Source: Guptibacillus algicola (GTDB taxonomy: Bacteria; Bacillota; Bacilli; Bacillales; Guptibacillaceae). Taken from it: 64,000 bases of DNA. The translations under genes and the position numbers were made by a program. Position 1 is the first letter of the stretch; each line of letters begins with the position of its first letter. The DNA is taken from positions 682,001 to 746,000 of the forward strand of contig NZ_JAIVAF010000003.1 in the NCBI RefSeq assembly GCF_020171805.1, written 5' to 3'. Shown piece by piece: positions 16,527 to 24,409 of this stretch. Below the pieces are notes generated by a model. It was given only the letters and a program-made list of their open reading frames with translations. It was not told the DNA's origin and did no database searches.

Positions 16527-17555
16527 ATGAAAATCACGTTTGCTGCAATAACCCTCTGTAAGGGTGGAGCACAAAGGATGTTAGTTGAACTAGCGAATGG
16601 TTTAGCGAACAAAGGGCATCAGGTGACTTTCGTTATGCCTCCTGGCGGCGTAATTGAATACCCGAATAAAGTCCAGGTTATTCGAACTCCACAAGCTCAG
16701 ATTAAAGCAGAAGACTTTCCAGTTAGTGATATCATCGTTTCAAACTTTTATACGTTAACAAATGTATGTCATCAGGCTAGTCTAGCGGGAAAAGGTGCCC
16801 ATGTTCGAATAAGTCTATGCTATGAACCTGTTTTTCTAGATGATCATGAAGCGTCTTTTAAAAGCTATCACATTAGTAAGAACCTTATTGTACTCTCAAA
16901 CTGGCAGAAACAACTTATCAAACTTAATCACGGGATTGAAGGGAATATTGTACCTGTTGGGGTCAGTGAGGTTTTCAAAAATATGAACATACGAAAGGAT
17001 AATAAACAAGTAGAGGTGAGCTGTATGCTTCGAATACCAGAAGGGGGTTATTCTTGGCATAGAGAACAAGAATATCTTATCAGTGTACTCACAAAGTTGA
17101 AACAGACTTATCCTACTATAAACGTCAACTTGATTACACCACCTTCAGAACTTCGCTCATCAAAGTGGCTTAGGCAAGTACATGGGAATCCATTGTTTCA
17201 ATCGTTAACGCCTCAAACAGACCAGCAGCTTAATTTATTTTTAAATCGGTCAGATATTTTCGTGAGCTCATCTACGTACGATACTGCTTCATTACCGGGT
17301 CTAGAAGCGATGAAGTGTGGTGCCGCTCTTGCAACAGTGTATTCTGGGGGGAATATGGACTATTGCCGTAGTGGGGAAAACTGTTTGCTTTCCTATCGCC
17401 ATGAAAACAAACTTTATCAAGATGTTACGACTTTGATTCAGCAACCAAAATTTCGAAACAACCTCATGCTCCAAGGAGAAAAAGAAGCTGCGAAATGGAC
17501 TTGGGCTCGTAGTGTAAATCATTTCGAAAAAGCACTCACTTCCTTTATAAAATAA
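16527..17555 (+). CDS. Family 4 glycosyltransferase
   Basis: A 342-residue GT-B enzyme. The N-terminal ITLCKGGAQRMLVELANGLA is the glycine-rich acceptor-side motif. VLSNWQKQLI follows mid-chain. The C-terminal domain has SSSTYDTASLPGLEAMKCGA (donor-binding E-x7-E-like region) and TVYSGGNMDYC. ATG 16527 follows AAAGGAAC. It is the last plus-strand gene of the 14.5-17.6 kb glycosyltransferase run and converges with the second sulfotransferase gene. It probably adds one sugar to the same glycan. Donor is unknown. Confidence 0.82.
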   Translation: MKITFAAITLCKGGAQRMLVELANGLANKGHQVTFVMPPGGVIEYPNKVQVIRTPQAQIKAEDFPVSDIIVSNFYTLTNVCHQASLAGKGAHVRISLCYEPVFLDDHEASFKSYHISKNLIVLSNWQKQLIKLNHGIEGNIVPVGVSEVFKNMNIRKDNKQVEVSCMLRIPEGGYSWHREQEYLISVLTKLKQTYPTINVNLITPPSELRSSKWLRQVHGNPLFQSLTPQTDQQLNLFLNRSDIFVSSSTYDTASLPGLEAMKCGAALATVYSGGNMDYCRSGENCLLSYRHENKLYQDVTTLIQQPKFRNNLMLQGEKEAAKWTWARSVNHFEKALTSFIK

Positions 17556-17577
17556 ATAAAAGGGGGACAGTTCCCCC
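17551..17577 (-). terminator. Intrinsic terminator for the second sulfotransferase gene
   Basis: On the minus strand: GGGGGA (17577-17572) / TCCCCC (17567-17562) with loop ACTG, then TTTTATTTATT. The plus strand has no T run here. Confidence 0.75.
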
Positions 17578-17585
17578 ATTCACTA

Positions 17586-18338
17586 TTACCATTCATTATC
17601 TTTTTCGTAACCTAATTGAATTAACAGATCTCCTCCAACTGCCTTAAAAGCCTCTTTCACCTCTTTATCAAACTCCTGCTTCCAATTTCCTGCTTGCCCT
17701 TTTCTAAACGTAGCCGATTTTTTCGGATCTACATTTGCTTGCATTTGTTCTACACGAGTATTGATAAGGTTTGAATTCGATTCTAGCTGAAAGAAGTTCA
17801 CGATCCTCTCTAGCTGCTGTTGCTGAGATTCAGGTGATTCAACTAAGGATTCGTATGAGACTGGAAGAACGTTCGGTTCATTTTTCCATCCAAGAAACTT
17901 GTTGTACCAAACTGCAATGTTTGGTCTTCTGACGGTTTCTGAATCGACGCCATTAATGAATAGTAAACATCTTTCTTTAATCGATAGGTTGTTTTCCAAG
18001 AAGAATCGACGGTATGGATGGTCGGGAAACCTCATGAAAAAGTAGCAGTACGAGACAATGATATCTCTTGGGTCTCTATATAAGAAAAGTTGTTTCAGTT
18101 GTAATTCGTTAAAAAGCGCTACGTACTCTTTGGAGTGGAAGATGTGCCCATTAGCAAACGAATTCTGTTGTAGTGAGGATAACGTCTTTTTATGATCCTG
18201 GAGCTGATCTAAGTGTCCTGGATAGATGAAAGCATGATGGGTAAGGGAAGGGTGCCCTTCTAATAGTTGTTTCATTAAGTGTGTTCCGCTTTTGGCAATT
18301 GAGTTTGCAAAAAAAGGCGTGATCATGTTGTTAGTCAA
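17586..18338 (-). CDS. Sulfotransferase (PAPS-dependent), paralog of the 13604 gene
   Basis: A 250-residue paralog of the enzyme encoded at 13604-14377. It has IAKSGTHLMKQLLEG (P-loop-like 5'-phosphosulfate site; the usual Pro is Ala), FANGHIFHS with the candidate catalytic His, YRDPRDIIVSYCYF (3'-phosphate site) and FRKGQAGNWKQEF. Both proteins end with LGYEK followed by an Asn and a Trp. TTG 18338 has GAGAGGA 8 bases upstream; the next ATG is 20 bases from that site. It is divergent from a GT2 gene that is itself a paralog of the 14525 gene. The two enzymes probably sulfate related positions or residues of one glycan. Confidence 0.84.
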   Translation of the reverse strand: MTNNMITPFFANSIAKSGTHLMKQLLEGHPSLTHHAFIYPGHLDQLQDHKKTLSSLQQNSFANGHIFHSKEYVALFNELQLKQLFLYRDPRDIIVSYCYFFMRFPDHPYRRFFLENNLSIKERCLLFINGVDSETVRRPNIAVWYNKFLGWKNEPNVLPVSYESLVESPESQQQQLERIVNFFQLESNSNLINTRVEQMQANVDPKKSATFRKGQAGNWKQEFDKEVKEAFKAVGGDLLIQLGYEKDNEW

Positions 18339-18376
18339 CTTAATAGTCCTCTCTGCATGAAGTCTAAGAATCTCTT

Positions 18377-18421
18377 ACCTTCATTTTATGCGTTAATTAA
18401 AATTTGTTCTCTAATGAAGGT
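18377..18421. repeat. Inverted repeat in a divergent intergenic region
   Basis: ACCTTCATT (18377-18385) and AATGAAGGT (18413-18421), perfect 9-bp arms with a 27-nt spacer, between the divergent sulfotransferase and GT2 genes. It could be an operator pair. No regulator is identified. Confidence 0.4.
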
Positions 18422-18470
18422 GGTAACTTAGTGTTTTGCACAAATTCCTAATGATAGAGGAATGTCCAAT

Positions 18471-18497
18471 ACAAAATGTAAGTGGTTGCATATTTTA
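18471..18497 (+). promoter_or_regulatory. Candidate sigma-K promoter for the GT2 gene
   Basis: CATATTTTA at 18489-18497 matches the sigma-K -10 consensus. AC at 18471-18472 lies 16 bases upstream. The start codon is at 18529 with a strong GGGGGGAG ribosome site, a normal promoter-to-gene distance. Confidence 0.45.
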
Positions 18498-18528
18498 ATA
18501 TGAATAATAAAATCCGGGGGGGAGATCG

Positions 18529-19251
18529 GTGGAAAAGGTTTCAATCATCATTCCGTTTTACAACTGTGCATACGTTGGTGAGGCAATTCAAAGTGCCCTT
18601 AATCAAACCTATCCAAACATAGAAATCATTGTTGTGAATGACGGATCGATTAAACACAAAGAGAGAGTTACCCCATATTTACAATCGATCACATATATAG
18701 AAAAGCAAAATGGAGGAACGGCAAGCGCTTTGAACGCAGGAATCAGCAGAGCGACAGGAACCTATTTTTGTTGGCTAAGCTCAGATGATAGTTTTGAGCC
18801 GGATAAAGTAGAAAAACAAGTTGCGTTCATGAAAGAAACGGGTGCGTCTATAAGCTACTCATCTTATGTCCTCATGGATCATAAAAGTACTGTTATCACT
18901 GGTCCGCTCGGGGTTCACTTTCCAAATCGAGTATTGTTTTATAGGAAGATAAAAATGAACTGCCCCATTAACGGATGTACAGTCATGATCAAAATGTCCA
19001 TATTTCGTAAAGTTGGACTTTTCGATGAAACGCTTCCCTTCACGCATGATTATGATTTGTGGTTAAGAATCGTGCAGCATTATGATTTCTATTTTCTAAA
19101 TCAGCCACTCGTACGCTACCGTGTACACGATGAGATGGGAACAAAGAAAAATGCAACGGCAATAAGAAAAGAAATTCTAGATGTTCGAAGAAGACACATT
19201 CGTAATATTAATAGGAAAATTATTGAAGAGATAAAAGGAATACGACGGTAG
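18529..19251 (+). CDS. Family 2 glycosyltransferase, paralog of the 14525 gene
   Basis: A 240-residue GT-A enzyme. GTG 18529 follows GGGGGGAGATCG. It shows VSIIIPFYNCAYVGEAIQSA, VVNDGSI, NGGTASALNAGI, WLSSDDSF (metal site), CPINGCTVMIK and HDYDLWLRIV. The same residues recur in the same order in the 14525-15262 product, so the two genes are duplicates. It follows a candidate sigma-K promoter and is divergent from a sulfotransferase gene. It precedes an SLC13-family permease by ~50 bp and may be cotranscribed with it. Donor and acceptor are unknown. Confidence 0.83.
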   Translation: MEKVSIIIPFYNCAYVGEAIQSALNQTYPNIEIIVVNDGSIKHKERVTPYLQSITYIEKQNGGTASALNAGISRATGTYFCWLSSDDSFEPDKVEKQVAFMKETGASISYSSYVLMDHKSTVITGPLGVHFPNRVLFYRKIKMNCPINGCTVMIKMSIFRKVGLFDETLPFTHDYDLWLRIVQHYDFYFLNQPLVRYRVHDEMGTKKNATAIRKEILDVRRRHIRNINRKIIEEIKGIRR

Positions 19252-19303
19252 AAGGTCCGTAGAAAAAGCTAGATTTGAACAGGAGAGTGTGGAAGTTGCG
19301 ATC

Positions 19304-20557
19304 ATGACCATGTATGGATTCATTACGGTTAGCATCATTATCATTATGTTTATCGTATTGATGCGCGAGTGGGTTAGAGCTCATGTAGCATTTATCTCAG
19401 CCGTCATCATACTTCTTCTGATTGGTGTAATTTCTCCTTTAGAAGCCTTATCCGGATTTTTGAATCAGAGCGTAATCACAGTTGGAGCATTATTCGTAAT
19501 TATTTCGGCCATTCAGAAGACTAGCGTTATACCTTTTTTAACTAGTAAGTTTACGAAAACAACGAACAATGGATCAAGTAATAACCTGAAGCTTATGGCA
19601 ATCGTATCAGGCATGTCTGGCTTCTTGAACAATATTCCACTAGTACTTTTATTCTCGCCAATAATAAGGAAGTGGGCAATTGCAAATAAGTTTCATCCCT
19701 CAAAATACTTGATCCCCGTTTCTTATGCTGCTATTTTGGGTGGAATGTGTACGCTTATTGGTACGTCAACAAACCTATTGGTTCATTCTATGCTCGTGCA
19801 AAATGGCTATGAAGGGTTTACAATGTTTGAACTTGCGCTTGTAGGTATTCCAAGCACTACTTTAGTCATTCTCTATATGAGCCTTTATGGATATAAGGTT
19901 TTGCCTGAAATTCCTTATGAAGAAATCGCTTACCCTCATAACCCTACAAAGAAATTAACGGTGTCGAAAAGAGAACTCATTATTTATTTTTCATTCTTTA
20001 TCATGTTGCTATGTGTCAGTATGCAGTGGGTTTCAATGGCAAATGGAGCTCTTGTTACGTGCCTCGCCTTTCTTTTACTTAAAGTAGTCACGATAAAAGA
20101 AGCATTTAGGTCTATACCTTGGTCACTACTTGCCATCATCGGCTCTGCTCTAGGGATCGCTGTAGCACTTGAGAAATCAGGTGCAGCGCATGCAATTACA
20201 AACACATTTATTCTACCATTAAGTGCATTTGGTCCATTTCCGCTTTTAGTAGCAATATATATCGTTGCATCGGTCATTACCGAGGTGATCACAAACAACG
20301 CAGCAGCAGCTCTTGTGTTTCCTATTGCACTGTATACGACTGTACAACTAGGGTTCAATGTGGAACCTTACGCAGTTGCTATCGCGATTGCAGCATCTGC
20401 AAGCTTTTTGACTCCTTTTGGTTATCAGACGAATTTAATCGTCTACGAAGCAGGAAAGTATCGGTTTATCGATTTCGTGAGAGCAGGGTTACCAGTGAAG
20501 ATCATCGTCATGTGTACGACGCTTTATTTGATCCCGATCTTTTGGCCACTCATGTAA
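19304..20557 (+). CDS. SLC13/DASS-family anion permease
   Basis: A 417-residue integral membrane protein with about ten to twelve hydrophobic segments. Two related substrate-site motifs are visible, GFLNNIPLV (~105) and EVITNNAAAAL (~330). Each is followed downstream by a second signature: LIGTSTNLLVH after the first, TPFGYQTNLIVY after the second. These are the paired SNT-type motifs of the divalent-anion/sodium symporter superfamily. Members transport sulfate, di- and tricarboxylates or phosphate, and several bacterial and algal relatives carry sulfate. The cytoplasmic RCK domains of some sulfate members are absent. The start is uncertain: I use ATG 19304 with GGAAG upstream, and GTG 19289 is the alternative. 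Being next to two sulfotransferases, sulfate is the attractive substrate, but this is inference. Confidence 0.75.
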   Translation: MTMYGFITVSIIIIMFIVLMREWVRAHVAFISAVIILLLIGVISPLEALSGFLNQSVITVGALFVIISAIQKTSVIPFLTSKFTKTTNNGSSNNLKLMAIVSGMSGFLNNIPLVLLFSPIIRKWAIANKFHPSKYLIPVSYAAILGGMCTLIGTSTNLLVHSMLVQNGYEGFTMFELALVGIPSTTLVILYMSLYGYKVLPEIPYEEIAYPHNPTKKLTVSKRELIIYFSFFIMLLCVSMQWVSMANGALVTCLAFLLLKVVTIKEAFRSIPWSLLAIIGSALGIAVALEKSGAAHAITNTFILPLSAFGPFPLLVAIYIVASVITEVITNNAAAALVFPIALYTTVQLGFNVEPYAVAIAIAASASFLTPFGYQTNLIVYEAGKYRFIDFVRAGLPVKIIVMCTTLYLIPIFWPLM

Positions 20558-20590
20558 AAGCCACCTCCAACATATTGGTAGGTGGCTTTT
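20556..20590. terminator. Bidirectional intrinsic terminator
   Basis: AAAAGCCACCT (20556-20566) / AGGTGGCTTTT (20580-20590) with an inner CCAA/TTGG extension. It serves the permease and the converging small gene. Confidence 0.88.
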
Positions 20591-20595
20591 ATACG

Positions 20596-20727
20596 TTATC
20601 TATTCGGTTTCCATGTCACTCTCCCACATGATTTACAGCCTGATTTCTTTGGTGCTGGTGGTTGAGACTTTCCACGAGGGCGGCGTTTTGCTTTATTAAA
20701 TAAATCCTGTACATCTTTCTTTAACAT
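20596..20727 (-). CDS. Small basic CxxC protein
   Basis: A 43-residue protein. ATG 20727 has a perfect AGGAGG 9 bases upstream, and the frame ends just before the bidirectional terminator. The sequence is strongly basic: DLFNKAKRRPRGK, then a Pro-rich linker, then SGCKSCGRVTWKP with a CxxC pair that could bind zinc or form a disulfide. I do not recognise the family. The good ribosome site, compact fit between flanking features and non-random composition support a real gene. Function unknown. Confidence 0.6.
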   Translation of the reverse strand: MLKKDVQDLFNKAKRRPRGKSQPPAPKKSGCKSCGRVTWKPNR

Positions 20728-20804
20728 GTATAAATCCTCCTATTGAAAATGCGATCGATGTTTTAGTCTAGTTTATTCAAATAGGAAGGACTGGGTATAG
20801 GCAT

Positions 20805-21629
20805 TTACCGCTTTTTTTGAAACGGATTTATAATGGAGCGCCGATTTTCCCTGTTTTGAAATTTAAATGGATTAAATGTTTGGGTTTGTTGATTTGCCTT
20901 TGCGTTTTTGAAAGGCTCAATCTGATGATGTAAAACAGGCTCTTCTTGAATGAGGGGCTTCTTTTTATCCTCTTTATTCATTGTAGGTTTCGATGGGGTA
21001 GAGGTAGTTAGTTCCGGTGGCAAATCCGGCCAGTCTGTTTCAGATTCTTGTAATTGAAACTGTGCAAAATTCTTATTTAAAGGAAGGAGCACTTTTCTGA
21101 CGATCGTTTGATAATCCCGAAAGCTTATATCAACGGGGCGAAATTCATCTCTATGAAACGATTGGATGATCGCATAGCTTAGCCATTCTGCAGCATGTTT
21201 TGGCACATATGGTTGAAATCGAAACGCGAGTGAAGAGCTAATCGTTGGAAGCCAGAAACGCTTGTGCAGTTGCTCTTGAACATTGGTCGTCATCATTTGG
21301 AGAGGCTTCAAATAGTAATTCATGTTATTGACTCTAAGTGCAATCGGATAAGAGCTACCGTTTCGCACTGAAACGGTTATGGTTAAGTCACACGTTTCAT
21401 CTGTACGTTGCTTCAAGCGCACTCCAGTATGAGCTAGGCTTTTTGATAGTGTTTCAAATAAATCGTTCGAGCAGTGGACGTTGACTAGTTTATGTTCCAG
21501 AGCGCCTGTTATCACTTTTGTGTTTGGTTCGATCGAAAGGCCAAAGTATGGTAAAAGGATGCTGAGGTGTTTTCTTTCTTCATTAGTCAATGTCGCTATA
21601 GCTCTACTTTTCCAATAGAGTCGTTCCAT
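20805..21629 (-). CDS. Protein of unknown function
   Basis: A 274-residue soluble protein that I do not recognise. ATG 21629 is 8 bases after AAGGAG; the GTG two codons earlier is too close to that site. Residues ~1-190 look like a folded domain (IEPNTKVITGALEHKLVNVH, YYLKPLQMMTTNVQEQLHKR, PVDISFRDYQTIV). Residues ~195-274 are a low-complexity tail rich in Pro, Thr, Lys, Gln and Asn that ends NPFQKKR. There is no signal peptide or membrane segment. It is divergent from the cysteine-rich protein gene at 21780 and sits inside the spore-surface region, so a coat role is plausible but unproven. Confidence 0.55.
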   Translation of the reverse strand: MERLYWKSRAIATLTNEERKHLSILLPYFGLSIEPNTKVITGALEHKLVNVHCSNDLFETLSKSLAHTGVRLKQRTDETCDLTITVSVRNGSSYPIALRVNNMNYYLKPLQMMTTNVQEQLHKRFWLPTISSSLAFRFQPYVPKHAAEWLSYAIIQSFHRDEFRPVDISFRDYQTIVRKVLLPLNKNFAQFQLQESETDWPDLPPELTTSTPSKPTMNKEDKKKPLIQEEPVLHHQIEPFKNAKANQQTQTFNPFKFQNRENRRSIINPFQKKR

Positions 21630-21779
21630 AAACACACTCCTTCTACGGATTTGTATTCTAAGCTGTCGTTCATGATTGCGACTTAATAAAAAATTGGGCA
21701 GCCTTTACTGTTGCATTTCTCTCCTAATTCCATAATATGTAGTGAATCAACCTATAATGTGAAGAAAGGAATGAACTAT

Positions 21780-22958
21780 ATGGGTCACAAGCCTAATTCG
21801 AACCGATCCATTCCTACTGCAACAAACAGTTTGCAAGATGAATGTATCCGCGTTCAAAAAGTTTACGACTGGGTAACGGACCAACTGATGGTATCAAAGA
21901 ATATTGAATTCTCTGATGATCAGTTAGAACAGATAGAGTCTGCAATGGAAGATCCTAGTCGACGTCCACTTAGGATCGTTGCACAAACGCCTGAGGCGCC
22001 ACCATTATTCTCGCTATCAGATAGCGACCACTGTGAGGAGTTTCTTTGCGAACAGGTTGGAGAGAAACGAGATGTGAACGTCGTATTACCTGGTGGAGGT
22101 TATGCGGATGCACAACTCGTCGACTTACTCTTCACCACTGACGTTAAAGTAAAGGTAGTCGACCGTTTTGGTCAAACGGTTACTGAAGTGAGCTGTAACG
22201 CGTCGGTACTTGAATCTTTCGTTCTATGTTATCCGGACGGAACACACCTTTATTGCAACATTAGCAAAATCATAGCTCGCATTCCGTCTGGTACAGTGTT
22301 GCTAAATTGTCCTGTTCCACAATCATTTGATCTTGAAGTCATTTTCTGTGTGGATATTCAGGTAGAAGCAGATGTTATGCTAGAAGTTCTTGCTAAGTTC
22401 TGTTCACCACGCAATAATGACTTGTTAGCTCCTGAAGACGTTGACGAGTGGTGCCCACCGATTACGTTCCCAGAGCAATGTCCAGATATCTTCCCAAGAC
22501 CAAGCTGCGACTGTACTGTAGCAGGTGAAGCTAGTGGATCAACAAGTAATCCGGATTATGAAGGAACCATGTCGATGAAGTTAAACATTTGCCCAGATTG
22601 TAGCATGACAGGAAGCCATATGTCTCTTACATTTAATGATGCCAACATGGAAGATGGCACGACGGACTTTTCTTTTACAGCAGAATCATTTGATCAAGAT
22701 TCTCTAGTGTGCGTTCCATGTGGGGACGATGGTGTGAAGTTCATGATCAACGGTAGTGGAAGAATGAAGAACGGTATCAGATGTGAATTTAAGCTAGCTG
22801 TTGTCGATACGGACCAAGGAAACGAATTCGAAGTACACTTGTATGACCGTAGAGGAGAAACTGTATACAACTCGGGCGTTGTTGAAGCAGAAACTGGCGG
22901 CTTAACGATCGACAACTGTATTAATTTCGATGACATAAAGTACAAGAAGCATCACTAA
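21780..22958 (+). CDS. Cysteine-rich putative spore-surface structural protein
   Basis: A 392-residue protein with about twenty cysteines spread along the chain and no signal peptide. An N-terminal segment, LQDECIRVQKVYDWVTDQ (~20-37), resembles a motif I recall from Bacillaceae spore-surface proteins. Residues ~95-230 are rich in beta-prone Val/Thr. A Cys-Pro-rich centre follows (DEWCPPITFPEQCPDIFPRP). The C-terminal ~120 residues read as a beta-sandwich (NICPDCSMTGSHMSLTFNDA). ATG 21780 lies 9 bases after GAAAGGA. The composition suits a disulfide-cross-linked coat or exosporium layer. Family identity is not certain and no function is assigned beyond this. Confidence 0.6.
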   Translation: MGHKPNSNRSIPTATNSLQDECIRVQKVYDWVTDQLMVSKNIEFSDDQLEQIESAMEDPSRRPLRIVAQTPEAPPLFSLSDSDHCEEFLCEQVGEKRDVNVVLPGGGYADAQLVDLLFTTDVKVKVVDRFGQTVTEVSCNASVLESFVLCYPDGTHLYCNISKIIARIPSGTVLLNCPVPQSFDLEVIFCVDIQVEADVMLEVLAKFCSPRNNDLLAPEDVDEWCPPITFPEQCPDIFPRPSCDCTVAGEASGSTSNPDYEGTMSMKLNICPDCSMTGSHMSLTFNDANMEDGTTDFSFTAESFDQDSLVCVPCGDDGVKFMINGSGRMKNGIRCEFKLAVVDTDQGNEFEVHLYDRRGETVYNSGVVEAETGGLTIDNCINFDDIKYKKHH

Positions 22959-22972
22959 GATAGAACGATGAG

Positions 22973-22999
22973 AAGGGTGAGAGAGATCTCGCCCTTTTT
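22973..22999 (+). terminator. Intrinsic terminator
   Basis: Stem AAGGGTGAGA (22973-22982) / TCTCGCCCTT (22987-22996), one G-U pair, loop GAGA, then a T run. Confidence 0.85.
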
Positions 23000-23053
23000 G
23001 TTATGAACAGGGGTCACAAGTTCATACATATAATAGTGAGGGGAGTGAGCTAA

Positions 23054-24055
23054 GTGAAACAGGATGAAAAGTTAAGCTACTCTAGACTAATTACTAGAAC
23101 AAAATACTTTCAAGAAAAATCATTAGAACTTGAAAAAGAGCTGATATTTGTAAGAGATCATCTACAAATGGTCGAAACAAAAATGGAAGAATTACAATAC
23201 GAAAATAATGCGAAAGGAAAGTCTATTGAAGCATCTCAAGTAAGGATGGAAGAATTAGAAAAAGAGTTAACTGAAGCTCAACAAAAAATCAAGACGTTAG
23301 ATGATGAACGCAGCCGTCTAACGGTTGAACTTGAAAAGGCCAAAAAAGAGATCGAGATGAAACAGAAAACTTCAAACGATCTAAAGGTGAAGTTTGAAGC
23401 TCTCGAAAAAAGATACCAGGGTGCTGTTTCAGAAGGAAGAATCAAAAATTACGAACAGCTTCTCACAACGATGCAGAATGACATAAATGAAAAAGAACTT
23501 CAGATTCAGCTGTTTAAGGCGAAGGTAAAAGATTACGAAAAGCGAATGAAATATCGAAGTAAGAGCAATGAAGGTAGCGTTAGCCAACCGACTGAAAGTA
23601 CGGAAAAGCTAAAGTCCTTAGCATATTTCAACTATTCTATAATCGTACAAGATAAGAAATCATTCATTATTCGTGGAGATCTTCAAATCACGAACAGTGG
23701 AAGTACAATGCTGAAAAACCCTGTTGTTTGTTTTCGTTTCCGTCCCGCTGAAACTGCAATCATCAAAGGCCAAATTTTAACCGTTGAGCAAGCGGAGACG
23801 AGAGGGGCAACGAGCGGAACACAATGGACGTTTATGGACAGTGACTGGATGTCAAAAGCAAGAGATCGAGGAGAAATATGGGTCTCACCACTTGGTGATG
23901 TATCCATTAAACCAGGGGATAATATGGGAATCGAGAACTTTCAAATTCCATTCAAATCAACTATACATGAGCCGTTTATTGTCGAAGGATTCGTGTATTT
24001 CTACGAACAAGATTATAAAATCAAAACGTCCAATCAAATTGCCATCAGTTATTAA
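23054..24055 (+). CDS. Coiled-coil protein with C-terminal beta-rich domain
   Basis: A 333-residue protein not recognised. GTG 23054 is 8 bases after GGGGAG. Residues ~15-175 form a continuous heptad-type coiled coil of Glu/Lys/Leu/Gln. A short Ser/Thr linker follows. Residues ~195-333 are beta-rich (YSIIVQDKKSFIIRGDLQI, NPVVCFRFRPAE, INEFQIPF-like NFQIPFKSTIHEPFI) and resemble an immunoglobulin-like or adhesin-like fold; this is a visual impression only. No signal peptide or membrane anchor. A sigma-K-like -10 box lies just upstream (23027-23035), but too near the ribosome site to be convincing. Position suggests a coat-assembly or scaffold protein. Confidence 0.55.
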   Translation: MKQDEKLSYSRLITRTKYFQEKSLELEKELIFVRDHLQMVETKMEELQYENNAKGKSIEASQVRMEELEKELTEAQQKIKTLDDERSRLTVELEKAKKEIEMKQKTSNDLKVKFEALEKRYQGAVSEGRIKNYEQLLTTMQNDINEKELQIQLFKAKVKDYEKRMKYRSKSNEGSVSQPTESTEKLKSLAYFNYSIIVQDKKSFIIRGDLQITNSGSTMLKNPVVCFRFRPAETAIIKGQILTVEQAETRGATSGTQWTFMDSDWMSKARDRGEIWVSPLGDVSIKPGDNMGIENFQIPFKSTIHEPFIVEGFVYFYEQDYKIKTSNQIAISY

Positions 24056-24145
24056 TGTGTGATTGTTTGTTAGCCCACTCTCAATATCTTGTAGTTGCAT
24101 ACGATAGCAGTGTATGGCGACAACGAGAGAAGAGGGGGGCAAGAT

Positions 24146-24409
24146 ATGTCTAAGAAGAAAAAAAGAAAGCCGCAAGTGATCCATGTCAAAAAAGTAATCA
24201 TTAAAGCTGATGAGGTAATCATTGAAGATCATGGTAAGAAGCATAGAGATGAAGAACCTGAAAGAAGAGATCCATGGGGGTTCTTCGGCAGTAAATCTTC
24301 TGATGGGAATCCTGACGAAGTTGAAAGTGATGATAAGGAAAAGAAGGATGAAAACGAAGCTTCTGAAGAAGAGAATGATAGACCTGAAGGAGGCTTTTCA
24401 TGGTTTTAA
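24146..24409 (+). CDS. Small charged protein with aromatic WGFFG/GFSWF motifs
   Basis: An 87-residue protein. ATG 24146 has GAGGGGGG about 8 bases upstream; an earlier in-frame ATG lacks a ribosome site. The N-terminus is strongly basic (SKKKKRKPQ), followed by a short beta-prone stretch (VIHVKKVIIKADEVIIED). Then comes DPWGFFGSK, an acidic Asp/Glu/Asn-rich stretch, and a C-terminal GGFSWF. The repeated aromatic clusters in a charged, disordered background recall small coat or exosporium-attachment proteins, but I know of no family. A CATACGATA box (24098-24106) lies upstream at a reasonable distance. It has its own terminator. Confidence 0.55.
   Translation: MSKKKKRKPQVIHVKKVIIKADEVIIEDHGKKHRDEEPERRDPWGFFGSKSSDGNPDEVESDDKEKKDENEASEEENDRPEGGFSWF

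Noticed and set aside
23018-23053. Sigma-K promoter for the coiled-coil gene (CATATAATA at 23027)
   Set aside because: The expected start site would fall on the ribosome-binding site GGGGAG (23040-23045), so it is kept only in the statistical observation and not as a feature.
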